Shown in pieces: positions 11,733 to 19,411 of a stretch of 22,067 nt of DNA (position 1 is its first letter; every line of letters starts with the position of its first letter). The translations under genes and the position numbers were made by a program. Source of the DNA: Propionibacteriaceae bacterium (GTDB taxonomy: Bacteria > Actinomycetota > Actinomycetes > Propionibacteriales > Propionibacteriaceae). Location: positions 1-22,067 of the forward strand of contig JAIRKB010000186.1 in the NCBI GenBank assembly GCA_031260385.1, given 5' to 3'. Below the pieces are notes generated by a model that worked only from the letters and a program-made list of their open reading frames with translations, made no database searches and had not been told where the DNA came from.

Positions 11733-12875
11733 ATGTCTGATAGTTCAGCGCAGAAACCGGCGAGGGCGGCTCGTCCGCGCTCGGACGTCCCGGTGGATAA
11801 TGCCGCGACTGAGGTAGAGCCCGAGATTGTCTTTCCCGCTGGGCCGCCACCAGGGGATCCCATACTAGTGAAGCCCCAAGAGGATCCTGAGCCAGTGAAG
11901 CCGCCAAAGATGGCGCCTTCTGCGCTGTCGCGTCGTCGAGCGAAAGCCCCAGTATCACCGCCGCCGGTCGAGCCGATAACGGAGCCAGCCCCGGAGGCCG
12001 AGACTGCCAATGAGCCAACACCGGTGGTGGAGACTCCAGAGGAGCTAACACCGGAGGTTGAGGTCCCGGAGGAGTCCACCCCGGAGGTTGAGGTCCCAGA
12101 GGAGCCAGCTCCGGAGGTTGAGGTCCCAGAGGAACCAACCTTGGAGGTTGAAGTCCCAGAGGAGTCTGCGTCAGCGGTGGAGACCCCCGAAGAGCCAACC
12201 CTGGAGGTTGAGGCCCCCGAAGAGCCAACCCCGGAGGTTGAGGCCCCCGAAGAGCCAGCCCCGCCAGTCGAAACCCCAGCAGAGCCAACCCCGCCGGAAG
12301 TCGAGCATCCGCCGTCGCCACCGGAGGATTCCCCCGACCTGCGCCCCCGTTTGACGGCCCTCTTGACGAAGAGGAACGCTTTGATCGCTGGCATTGGTGT
12401 CGGGTTACTGGTCCTAATTCTGGTGATCGTGCTGATTGTGCAAGGCGGCACTGCCGGCGGTCGGGTCGTCCTCGGATCCTCAGCCAAGATCGAATACTCC
12501 TGGACTGCTATCACTGCCCAAGTTCCATCCGGCGCGACGACCAGTGACGCGATCAAGGACATCACCCTCGATGAGGGTTGGACTTTTGTCGTCGTACCGC
12601 TGGAGATTACCGTTCGCGGCGACTCTTTCTCGGCCCTTCCCCTAGATGATTGTGTGATTTACACGACAAGTGGTGCCGTCTACGAGCGGGATCTCTGGGC
12701 GACACTGGTCTACGACGAGTTCGGCTACAACCGCCTAGGCTTGTCTTGGTTTGGGTCAGGGACGACCACAGCGGGCTACTTCGTCTTCCCAGTGCCCTCC
12801 GACCAGGTGTCCGGCGCCTATCTAGTGGTCGGCAATACCACCGACAACCCGCGGGAGTTCAACCTCGGTCTGTAG
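11733..12875 (+). CDS. Membrane-anchored protein with Glu/Pro-rich decapeptide repeats
   Basis: 380 residues from ATG 11733, chosen because GGAGGG lies 4 nt upstream; the ATG at 11661 has none. A cytoplasmic, Pro/Glu-rich N-terminal half contains about nine copies of a 10-residue unit (consensus EVEVPEEPTP, about residues 97-190). A single transmembrane helix follows (ALIAGIGVGLLVLILVIVLI, about 215-234). The C-terminal ~145 residues are extracellular, beta-rich and resemble DUF4352-type domains (WTFVVVPLEITVRGDSF, then YFVFPVPSDQVSGAYLVVG). There is no signal peptide; the topology is N-in. Function is unknown. The gene sits on the opposite strand between recR and dnaX, interrupting a normally conserved block. 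Confidence 0.8.
   Translation: MSDSSAQKPARAARPRSDVPVDNAATEVEPEIVFPAGPPPGDPILVKPQEDPEPVKPPKMAPSALSRRRAKAPVSPPPVEPITEPAPEAETANEPTPVVETPEELTPEVEVPEESTPEVEVPEEPAPEVEVPEEPTLEVEVPEESASAVETPEEPTLEVEAPEEPTPEVEAPEEPAPPVETPAEPTPPEVEHPPSPPEDSPDLRPRLTALLTKRNALIAGIGVGLLVLILVIVLIVQGGTAGGRVVLGSSAKIEYSWTAITAQVPSGATTSDAIKDITLDEGWTFVVVPLEITVRGDSFSALPLDDCVIYTTSGAVYERDLWATLVYDEFGYNRLGLSWFGSGTTTAGYFVFPVPSDQVSGAYLVVGNTTDNPREFNLGL
12016..12303 (+). repeat. 30-bp in-frame tandem repeats within the membrane protein gene
   Basis: About nine imperfect 30-bp units (GAGGTTGAGGTCCCAGAGGA type) encode the Glu/Pro decapeptides. Because the unit is a multiple of three, opposite-strand frames stay open as well, producing long but spurious ORFs of 263 and 297 codons. 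Copy number could vary between strains. Confidence 0.8.
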
Positions 12876-12887
12876 GTCTCCTAGGGT

Positions 12888-15158
12888 CTAGGTCTTCTTC
12901 CGCGTTCGCGGTTTGGTTTGCTCCTCTTTGACCAGTTCGGCGTCGAACAGTTCCATGACCAGATCAGCCGCCAGGTCAGCGGGGTTGTCAATTATTAGAT
13001 CGTCTTCTGATGGTGCGTCTGGCTCGGGGTCCGGCGCCTTGGCTGGGGTAGGCTTTTCCGCTGTCTTGGCCGAGCCCGGATTGGCACCCGCCCGGGCCTC
13101 ACGTCCCGGGTTGGCGCGCGCCGGTTTGCTAGGCGCTGGATTTTCAGCTGGTACGGAGGCCAGGCTCGGCGGCTCGGGAGACGGCACACTCGGCGGTTTT
13201 GGCACCGAACTGGTTTGATCAGCTGGCTCAGCCGGTGACTTCGCTAAGGAAAGGATCGCCGTCCGACCATCCGCCGGGATCGGTTCGGAGTCCAGCCGAC
13301 CCCTAACCAGCAAGGTAACCCCCAACTCATCTTGGATCGCCTTAGCGAGATGTTCCTCACCCCCCGAGCGATTAAAGTTCTCCCGCGCCCCCCCATCGCG
13401 GAAGGTGACCCACAAAGCCGTCCCACTCAGCGCCGTGTCAGTCGCATACTGATTGAGGATCATCCAAACGTACCGCCGCGAAGCGCTAACTCGCGAAAGA
13501 ATCGGCGCCCACCGCCGCCGAATCACCTCAATAGTCAAATCCCCCACCGGAGCCACCGGAGCCACGGGTGGAGCCACCGGGGGAGCCGCGGGGACGGTCC
13601 TACTGTCTCCCCTTGTCGGAACGGCGTTTCCGGACAGAGGGACGGTTCTGCTGTCCGGGCTTGTCGGAACGGCGTTTCCTCTAGTTTGCTGTTGATTGAC
13701 ATTGTCTGTTGGCACCTTGGGAGCCTGACCTTCGTCCAAGCGAGGCGAGGGCTTGGTTCTTGGGCTGGCGGGCTCGGCCACCGGCGGAGCCACCGGGACC
13801 GTCCCCGCGGCAGCGGGCTGGATCACCGGAACCGTCCCCGTGTTCCCGCTTGTGGATCCGGTTTGCACCACCGGAAACGTCCCCGTGGTACCACCCGACT
13901 CGAGGCGGCGTTCGAGGCGCTCGAGGCGGGCGTGGAGGCCGCGATCACCGGCATCGGCGCCTGGTAACAGGATCCGCGCGCAGAGCAACTCCAGATGGAG
14001 TCGTGGGGCGGTCGTACCTCTCATTGCCACCAGACCAGCGGCCAGGACTTCGGCGGCTCGGATGAGGGTTCCGACGCCGGTCTGGGCGACCTGAGCTTTG
14101 AAGCGTTCCCCCTGATCGTCGGCGACATCCGCCAACATGCCCGAGGCCAGAGCGTTGGGAACCGCCGCCACGATAACAAGGTCTCGCAGGCGAGTGAGAA
14201 GGTCTTCGGTGAAACGGCGAGGATCGTGGCCCGTCTCGATCACCTTGTCGATGCCAGCGAACAACCCAGCCGCATCCTGGGCGACGAGCGCATCAACCAC
14301 CGAATCGAGCAGCGAGTCGGGGGTGTAGCCGAGCAGAGCAGCGGCGTGGGCATAGGAGACTCCTTGAGCGGTGGCACCACCAAAGAGTTGGTCCAGGACA
14401 GAAAGGCAGTCGCGCACCGAACCAGCCCCGGCGCGTACGACCATACTAATAACCCCTGTTTCGACCGCGATGCCCTCCTGGGCGCAGATATTGGTCAGAA
14501 AGCCTGCGAGGGTCTTCGGGGGGATCAGACGGAAGGGGTAGTGGTGGGTCCGGGAGCGGATCGTGCCAATCACCTTGTCGGGCTCGGTGGTCGCAAAGAT
14601 GAACTTTACGTGCGGTGGGGGCTCTTCGACTAGCTTCAGCAGAGCATTGAAGCCCGCCGAAGTGACCTGGTGGGCTTCGTCAACGATATAGACCTTGTAA
14701 CGCGATTGGACGGGGGCGAAGAAGGCGCGTTCGCGCAGATCGCGGGCGTCATCAACCCCGCCGTGACTAGCGGCATCGATCTCAATCACATCGAGCGACC
14801 CGGGCCCACCGCGGGCGAGATCGCGACAGGATTGGCAGGTGCCGCACGGTGTCGGGGTAGGGCCCTCGGCGCAGTTGAGCGAGCGGGCGAGGATCCGGGC
14901 GGAGGAGGTTTTTCCGCAACCACGAGGGCCCGAGAAGAGGTAGGCGTGGTTGACGCGATTCCCGGTCAAGGCCCGTTTGAGGGGGTCCGTGATGTGTTCT
15001 TGGCCGATGACCTCGTCAAAGACCTCGGGACGGTAGCGTCGGTAGAGGGCTAAAGGCTCGTCGTCTAGGCGCACCGGCGTCTGCTCGGCGAAAAGGCCGG
15101 GACCGTCTTGAGTGAAAAAATCGGCTTCGCTGCCCATTGCATCGGGTTCCACATCCAT
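12888..15158 (-). CDS. dnaX: DNA polymerase III subunit gamma/tau
   Basis: 756 residues from ATG 15158; an in-frame TTG/ATG further up would run into ogt. ALYRRYRPEVFDEVIGQEHI (about 37-56) opens the clamp-loader module. Walker A is GPRGCGKTSS (77-86), the zinc-binding cysteines are C96, C105, C108 and C111, Walker B is VYIVDEAH (156-163), and the SRC-like motif is GTIRSRTHHY. Domain III follows to about residue 420. After a Pro/Thr-rich linker with near-repeated GNAVPT-DSRTVP segments comes a folded block (WAPILSRVSASRRYVWMILN), then a long Pro/Ala-rich acidic tail ending in KTKPRT-like basic residues. It loads the beta clamp and couples polymerase to helicase. It is co-directional with ogt (19-nt gap). 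Confidence 0.96.
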   Translation of the reverse strand: MDVEPDAMGSEADFFTQDGPGLFAEQTPVRLDDEPLALYRRYRPEVFDEVIGQEHITDPLKRALTGNRVNHAYLFSGPRGCGKTSSARILARSLNCAEGPTPTPCGTCQSCRDLARGGPGSLDVIEIDAASHGGVDDARDLRERAFFAPVQSRYKVYIVDEAHQVTSAGFNALLKLVEEPPPHVKFIFATTEPDKVIGTIRSRTHHYPFRLIPPKTLAGFLTNICAQEGIAVETGVISMVVRAGAGSVRDCLSVLDQLFGGATAQGVSYAHAAALLGYTPDSLLDSVVDALVAQDAAGLFAGIDKVIETGHDPRRFTEDLLTRLRDLVIVAAVPNALASGMLADVADDQGERFKAQVAQTGVGTLIRAAEVLAAGLVAMRGTTAPRLHLELLCARILLPGADAGDRGLHARLERLERRLESGGTTGTFPVVQTGSTSGNTGTVPVIQPAAAGTVPVAPPVAEPASPRTKPSPRLDEGQAPKVPTDNVNQQQTRGNAVPTSPDSRTVPLSGNAVPTRGDSRTVPAAPPVAPPVAPVAPVGDLTIEVIRRRWAPILSRVSASRRYVWMILNQYATDTALSGTALWVTFRDGGARENFNRSGGEEHLAKAIQDELGVTLLVRGRLDSEPIPADGRTAILSLAKSPAEPADQTSSVPKPPSVPSPEPPSLASVPAENPAPSKPARANPGREARAGANPGSAKTAEKPTPAKAPDPEPDAPSEDDLIIDNPADLAADLVMELFDAELVKEEQTKPRTRKKT

Positions 15159-15177
15159 GGGTACAAGACTGACAGAT

Positions 15178-15675
15178 CTAGGCCTCGCGTGCCAGTAGCG
15201 CGGCCTTGATTGGTAGGCCATAACGGAACCCGCCTAGCTTGCCATCCCGGCGTACGATCCGGTGGCAGGGCTGGAAGAGTGCCGCAGGGTTTAGCGCACA
15301 AGCGCTACCAGCGGCTCTGATCGCCAGGGCGTTGCCGGCTCGCGTCGCCAGGTCGGTATAGGTTAGGCGCTGACCGGCCGGGATCGTCCGGAGGGCTTCC
15401 CAGACGCGAAGGCGGAAGGGACTGCTTGTCTGGCAGATCGGGATTGACATCGGGGCAGCGAGGTCCCCAGCGTAGTAGGCCTCAACAGCGGCGCGGGCCG
15501 AATCGAGGGCCAGCCCGGCGCTCCGGGGCAACTGGTCGGGACGCCGACTAGGATGAATCAGGGCGACTAGGGACTCGATGTCGTCGGTCCAGCCGGCCGC
15601 GAGGACCCCCTCAGAGTTGGCAACGATCCCAAAGGTGCCATCTGGTGTCAGTAAGGTAACCCACTGCGTTAGCAT
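15178..15675 (-). CDS. ogt: Methylated-DNA--protein-cysteine S-methyltransferase
   Basis: 165 residues from ATG 15675, chosen because GGGAGG lies just upstream; the longer frame to 15711 lacks this. The C-terminal DNA-binding domain contains SSPFRLRVWEALRTIPAGQR (about 84-103), LTYTDLATRAGN, the arginine finger region AIRAAGSACALNP (R120) and the active site PCHRIV (catalytic Cys137) followed by GKLGGFRYGLPIKAALL. The residue before PCHR is Gln rather than the usual Val/Ile. The enzyme removes O6-methylguanine damage by irreversible transfer to its own cysteine. It probably heads a transcript that continues into dnaX. Confidence 0.95.
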   Translation of the reverse strand: MLTQWVTLLTPDGTFGIVANSEGVLAAGWTDDIESLVALIHPSRRPDQLPRSAGLALDSARAAVEAYYAGDLAAPMSIPICQTSSPFRLRVWEALRTIPAGQRLTYTDLATRAGNALAIRAAGSACALNPAALFQPCHRIVRRDGKLGGFRYGLPIKAALLAREA

Positions 15676-15840
15676 AATCCTCCCTTTGTCACCTAGCTTA
15701 GTGGTGCGCAAGGCCTGGTTAGCAAATAGGATTGTTATGACCGGGATTTGGAGGTACCAGGTAAAGTTTGGCAGTCACAATCCGCTACTAGTGTTGATCT
15801 GTGAACGGTGGTTCTAGAAGCGAGGCAAGGTAGGAAGACC

Positions 15841-16473
15841 ATGACTAACGACTACGAATCGGTTGGGTCAGACCCAAGCGTGATAACAGTGATCGTTGCC
15901 GAAAGCCAAATCGCGATCCGTGAGGCCGTGGCTCATGTGCTGAACCTGCGCGCCAACCTCAAAGTGTTCGCCAGCGCGGCCACCTGTCGAGAATCCATCA
16001 ACCTGGCTTGGCTGCACCAACCCAACATCGCTTTTATTGATGCTGACATGCCTAGCGAATCGGCTTTTAGTTGCGTCGAGTCGATCAACTCCTCTGTGCC
16101 GAACTGCCGGACGGTGGTGATCGGCCATACAAGTTCCCCGCTCCATGTCCGTCGGGCGTACGAATCTAAGGCTTGGGCCTATGTTCACAAGAACCAGTCC
16201 TTTGACGAGATCGCCCGGGTGCTCGAATCCGTACATTCCGGCACCCGGATGATTGATCTAAAGGATTGGCAGATCACCGAGAGCCCACTGACCGGTCGGG
16301 AGACCGAGGTCCTCCAGGCGATCGCCGCCGTTGGATCGACCTCCGAGATCGCCAAGCAGATGTACCTCAGCCACGGCACGATCAACAACTACGTCTCCTC
16401 AATCCTCACCAAACTCCACGCCACCAACCGCGTCCAAGCGATCATCATCGCCAAAGAAAACGGTTGGCTTTAG
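15841..16473 (+). CDS. Orphan NarL/FixJ-type response regulator with atypical acidic pocket
   Basis: 210 residues from ATG 15841, preceded by AGGTAGGAAG; the upstream ATG at 15808 lacks a ribosome binding site. Receiver domain: the phospho-acceptor Asp67 in FIDADMP, a Thr at 97 (VVIGHTSSP) and Lys117 (YVHKN) are present. The usual acidic pair at the end of the first strand is reduced to Glu21-Ser22 (VIVAESQ). A LuxR-type HTH occupies about 148-205 (LTGRETEVLQAIAA, then SEIAKQMYLSHGTINNYVSS). No histidine kinase gene is in the window. It may respond to a distant kinase or act with altered phosphorylation chemistry. Targets are unknown. Confidence 0.88.
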   Translation: MTNDYESVGSDPSVITVIVAESQIAIREAVAHVLNLRANLKVFASAATCRESINLAWLHQPNIAFIDADMPSESAFSCVESINSSVPNCRTVVIGHTSSPLHVRRAYESKAWAYVHKNQSFDEIARVLESVHSGTRMIDLKDWQITESPLTGRETEVLQAIAAVGSTSEIAKQMYLSHGTINNYVSSILTKLHATNRVQAIIIAKENGWL

Positions 16474-16514
16474 GCCCCCACCCCCCAATCACCGCGCTCA
16501 TCGTACGGTCAAAC

Positions 16515-16543
16515 TTGAGCCAGCGAGCTCGACTTGATAATCT
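16515..16543 (+). promoter_or_regulatory. Promoter of tRNA-Ile
   Basis: TTGAGC (16515-16520), a 17-nt spacer and TAATCT (16538-16543) place transcription start within a few bases of the mature tRNA 5' end at 16553. This is a good sigma-70-type promoter in the expected position. Confidence 0.7.
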
Positions 16544-16552
16544 TATCGGCGC

Positions 16553-16626
16553 GGGTCTATAGCTCAGACGGTTAGAGCGCTGCCCTGATAAGGCAGAGGT
16601 CGCTGGTTCAAGTCCAGCTAGACCCA
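16553..16626 (+). tRNA. tRNA-Ile (anticodon GAT)
   Basis: A full cloverleaf is readable: acceptor GGGTCTA/TAGACCC, D stem GCTC/GAGC, anticodon stem CTGCC/GGCAG with loop CTGATAA (anticodon GAT), variable loop AGGTC, and T arm GCTGG-TTCAAGT-CCAGC with discriminator A. CCA is not encoded (CTTG follows). It stands alone, without the usual neighbouring tRNA-Ala or rRNA. Confidence 0.97.
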
Positions 16627-16692
16627 CTTGTTGTTTCGTGACTTCTAGTGTCCCCCAGGACGAATCCCCATTTTGCCTCTGGCCATAGCAAT

Positions 16693-16711
16693 CCGAGCGC
16701 TTCGGCGTCGG
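16693..16711. terminator. Hairpin with C(UUCG)G tetraloop between tRNA-Ile and membrane protein
   Basis: CCGA-(G)-CGC and GCG-TCGG pair, with one bulged G, around TTCG (16701-16704), a very stable tetraloop; flanking GGCC on both sides could extend it. It lies between the plus-strand tRNA and the 3' end of the minus-strand membrane protein gene. It may end both transcripts, although no U-tract is present. Confidence 0.4.
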
Positions 16712-16733
16712 GCCAAAATGCGACTGGCGGAAC

Positions 16734-17504
16734 CTATGGCGTGATCCCGGCCTCGTTCGCGGTCTGTGCACAAGAGCGTAGTATCGTCTCCACGAAAACT
16801 GCTGCGGGAAGCAGCATGGTTGTCAAACCAAATATCGCGGATGGGAGAAGTCCTAGATCAGAAAAAATCCGAATCGTAACCACCGCCTGAGCAAAGCCCG
16901 CGAAAGTAAGGCCGATTTGTACGAGAAAAGTAAATAGTCTGGGGTAATACCCATGAGAGCCAGCGTTTAGGCTCGACCTCAATGCCCAGGCCCAGAACCC
17001 GCAAAACGCCACAACGGATCCTACAGCAACACCTTTTACCAATACAAAAAAGCCCTGATGAGCAAAACTGGCGTAGTCATGCCCTGGCGAAGCTAGGGCA
17101 CCCTCCGGAACTCTCCATCCTGCCAGCATCCCAACAGCCACTGCCAATATCACCAGACCAAGAGCGATAACTGCTATCTCACCGATTACTAAGCCGCGCG
17201 CCATCGAAACACTCAAGGTCTGATGGCGATGCTGCTTGACATAGAGGTGTTGAAGCCTTCCCGTACGATCGTACCAAAGCCACCACCCGAGCACTCCCGC
17301 TGCTGCTGCTAGCGCTGCGCAAAACCCCGACACCAGAAGGACTATCAAAATGATGGGCTGGAAGTCTACACCAGCCCCCCACAGAAGGCACGAAACAGCC
17401 ATCCCGATAAGCATAGCAACCGAAAAACCACCCACCAGTCGCAACAAAACCAGAAAAGCCCGTCGTTGAGGCTCCCAATACCAAGTACTAGGACGTTTCG
17501 TCAC
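16734..17504 (-). CDS. Six-helix membrane protein of unknown function
   Basis: 256 residues from GTG 17504. Six hydrophobic segments are visible (about residues 20-45, 50-78, 104-128, 148-175, 191-215 and 218-243). The loop between helices 2 and 3 is basic (TGRLQHLYVKQHRHQ), so the N-terminus and this loop are probably cytoplasmic. No catalytic or transport motif is recognised. The GTG lies one base after the stop of a 43-codon ORF, pointing to an operon with translational coupling; a promoter and strong Shine-Dalgarno lie further upstream at 17687-17728. Aromatic/Gly-rich helices resemble DUF2975-like or other small actinobacterial membrane proteins, but this is not established. Confidence 0.75.
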   Translation of the reverse strand: MTKRPSTWYWEPQRRAFLVLLRLVGGFSVAMLIGMAVSCLLWGAGVDFQPIILIVLLVSGFCAALAAAAGVLGWWLWYDRTGRLQHLYVKQHRHQTLSVSMARGLVIGEIAVIALGLVILAVAVGMLAGWRVPEGALASPGHDYASFAHQGFFVLVKGVAVGSVVAFCGFWAWALRSSLNAGSHGYYPRLFTFLVQIGLTFAGFAQAVVTIRIFSDLGLLPSAIFGLTTMLLPAAVFVETILRSCAQTANEAGITP

Positions 17505-17505
17505 C

Positions 17506-17637
17506 TTACGTTACCCCCGTCATTAATCTCTTTGCGCCCTTGGGAAAACTGATGTTCTGCACTGAACCATCGTGATTAAGCCCCACCTCCGGACGTATCC
17601 CGACATCCCACTCCTCAACAGAGCGCACCCAACTCAT
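17506..17637 (-). CDS. Small ORF (43 aa) immediately upstream of the membrane protein
   Basis: ATG 17637 to TAA 17506 encodes 43 residues beginning MSWVRSVEEWDVGIRPEVG and ending GAKRLMTGVT. Its stop is one base before the GTG of the membrane protein, and it lies within a 200-bp stretch that otherwise has no gene. It overlaps the 3' end of the 21-codon ORF below in another frame. No own ribosome binding site is evident, so it might be translated by coupling or by frameshift from that ORF. The composition, with two Trp, is compatible with a small soluble or peptide protein; no family is recognised. Confidence 0.4.
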   Translation of the reverse strand: MSWVRSVEEWDVGIRPEVGLNHDGSVQNISFPKGAKRLMTGVT

Positions 17638-17680
17638 CGCAGTCAACTGTCAATCTATGATCTGCCTGGCCACTGATCAT
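17615..17680 (-). CDS. 21-codon ORF with a perfect Shine-Dalgarno
   Basis: ATG 17680 is preceded at 6-nt spacing by AAGGAGG (17693-17687), the best ribosome binding site in the window, itself just downstream of a promoter-like pair. The ORF runs MISGQADHRLTVDCDELG and ends ALC at TGA 17615. It overlaps the 43-codon ORF by 23 nt. It may be a leader peptide, or the true N-terminus of a gene whose frame has been broken, the two halves together making about 60 residues. Confidence 0.4.
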   Translation of the reverse strand: MISGQADHRLTVDCDELGALC

Positions 17681-17699
17681 CCCGTACCTCCTTGAGCCA

Positions 17700-17728
17700 G
17701 TATTAAAACAATACACCCCACTTGTCTA
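17700..17728 (-). promoter_or_regulatory. Promoter for the small ORFs and membrane protein
   Basis: On the minus strand TAGACA (17728-17723) and TAATAC (17705-17700) are separated by exactly 17 nt. The -35 overlaps the stop codon of the preceding PH-domain gene. The predicted start is just at the AAGGAGG, giving a very short leader. Confidence 0.5.
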
Positions 17729-19411
17729 CGGTCGAAGCCAATCCAGATAGGCGAGGGCTTCGGCGTGGGATAGGTCTCGCAGGGTGGTCGTGGTGTTGAC
17801 GACTCCGGCGGCGGTGGTGGCTTGGATGGAGGCCACCCCAGCGCGTCTTTGGAAGGGGTTTTGGTTGATCCCACCCCACTGGATTCGGCGTTTGCCGATG
17901 ATGGTGGTGGTCAGTCCGAAATAGCCTTGGCGGATGGTCAGCATCTTGGAATTGTAGGCGTAAGCGGCCTGGCGATACCACAGGGCAGCGGCGACACTGC
18001 GGCCGATGGTGAGTAGGGCGAGCAGGATCCAGACTGCGGCAACCAGCCAGGACAATGCCGAGATTTGATATTCGGTGGGAATCTGGTTCACGCCAATGGT
18101 GAGCGCGGTCGCCAACCCGGCGTAGAACCCGACGAAGAAACCAACATGGCGGATGAAGACTCGTCGGCGGGCGACCTTCGGCAGGGATCGCAGTTCCGCC
18201 TCACCACAACGTTCCTCGTAGTCGGGGACCATCTGGCTCAGGATCTCGGCCACCCGAGCGAGCTTGACGAAGGGGTGTAGGAGCACGCCCGATCGACGCG
18301 GTTGGCCGCCTTGTTGATTAGTATCGAGGGCGTCAATGGTTTGGAGTCGGATCTCGGCGTAGCCGAGTAGGCGGCGGATCGCCCCTTGTTTGATCACCAC
18401 CGACTGGACGCGGCTAACCGAGACAGCTTGGTATTGGCGGGCCAACAGCCCCATTTCGACCTCGATGCGCCCGCCGCGCCGCCGGGCCTTGAAGCCGCCG
18501 TACGAAATCGCAGTGCCCAGGATGCCAAGCAGATAGGAGACTATCGTGATGGTGATGAGGATGGCTGAAAGCACCGGGACGGCATAGTTGGCAATCGCGT
18601 ATTTGACGATCCATTCCACCGGTTCGTCGAGATTGAATAGTGGCGCGATGGCGCCGAGTTGGGTGAGCCCGCCGAAGAGTACGGCTAGGAGTACGAGATT
18701 GTGGTCCCCGGAGATCGCTGATAGCACCAACTCTTTGGCTGACAAGCCGTATTCGTACTCAATCTCACTAGTCTCGTCGTACTGCTCAGCATAGAGACCC
18801 CGCAGACCGCCTAGCTTGTCGCCAACCTGGCGTACGAGCCGATCGGCCTCGGTCTCGCTCGCGGAACTGCTTGGCGTGCCCTGGCTCAACTCACCTTTCT
18901 TGCGGCGGAAGACCTCGGCGCGCAGGATCTCTGCCTGGGCTAGTTTGAGCGCCGGTATGATGGCGGCCTTATTGGTGGCCCCACCAGCGGTTTCGATCTT
19001 GAGGCGGACGATTCCCAGGATGCGCTGAACGACCCCGGCCCGAAATTCGATCGCTTGGACGCGCTGGAAGGGGATGTGGGTTTGGCGTTTGATGATGATG
19101 CCGGCGTAGATGTGGATGTCAGTTTCGGTGATCTCCCAGCGATAGCGTTGATAGTAGAGCCAGGAGACCAGCGAGGTCACGGCGATGATCGCCACTAGCC
19201 CGCCGATCGCAATCGGGATTATCCACGACAGGCTAGCTCCCTGGACTAGCCAGGCCCAGCCGCCAGAGGTGACCAGGAAGGCTAGGCCGATGGCGATAAT
19301 CGAAGTGCCCACCTGGAGACCGTTCAGGATGACATAGCCTGGATGCATCGGATGGCGGCCGGGGGCGATTTCGCTGGCCGCGCTAGGCGGGTTGGTGAGC
19401 GGTTCAGACAT
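17726..19411 (-). CDS. YdbT-type membrane protein with bacterial PH domains
   Basis: 561 residues from ATG 19411, taken because it overlaps the upstream YdbS-type gene by 8 nt (ATGTCTGA); the longer frame would run deep into that gene. It has six hydrophobic segments arranged in pairs, each pair followed by a soluble bPH2 (DUF304-like) domain. The first reads RWEITETDIHIYAGIIIKRQ then THIPFQRVQAIEFRAGVVQR. The second includes YQAVSVSRVQSVVIKQGAIR then LLGYAEIRLQT. The C-terminal one includes KMLTIRQGYFGLTTTIIGKR then RIQWGGINQNPFQRRAGVAS. YdbS/YdbT pairs are widespread; in Bacillus they are linked to resistance to some bacteriocins. The exact role here is unknown. Confidence 0.85.
   Translation of the reverse strand: MSEPLTNPPSAASEIAPGRHPMHPGYVILNGLQVGTSIIAIGLAFLVTSGGWAWLVQGASLSWIIPIAIGGLVAIIAVTSLVSWLYYQRYRWEITETDIHIYAGIIIKRQTHIPFQRVQAIEFRAGVVQRILGIVRLKIETAGGATNKAAIIPALKLAQAEILRAEVFRRKKGELSQGTPSSSASETEADRLVRQVGDKLGGLRGLYAEQYDETSEIEYEYGLSAKELVLSAISGDHNLVLLAVLFGGLTQLGAIAPLFNLDEPVEWIVKYAIANYAVPVLSAILITITIVSYLLGILGTAISYGGFKARRRGGRIEVEMGLLARQYQAVSVSRVQSVVIKQGAIRRLLGYAEIRLQTIDALDTNQQGGQPRRSGVLLHPFVKLARVAEILSQMVPDYEERCGEAELRSLPKVARRRVFIRHVGFFVGFYAGLATALTIGVNQIPTEYQISALSWLVAAVWILLALLTIGRSVAAALWYRQAAYAYNSKMLTIRQGYFGLTTTIIGKRRIQWGGINQNPFQRRAGVASIQATTAAGVVNTTTTLRDLSHAEALAYLDWLRP

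Noticed and set aside
11530..12565. Long minus-strand ORFs of 263 and 297 codons
   Set aside because: They are antisense to the Glu/Pro-repeat gene. The 30-bp repeat keeps all frames open and the translations are low-complexity Pro/Gly/Ser.
13332..14633. Plus-strand ORFs of about 211 and 212 codons
   Set aside because: They lie wholly antisense to dnaX, whose domains are unmistakable, and have no ribosome binding sites or recognisable features.
16553..16626. tRNA-Ile as an integration site for a mobile island
   Set aside because: No integrase gene and no duplicated 3' tRNA end were found in the window; flanking genes look ordinary.
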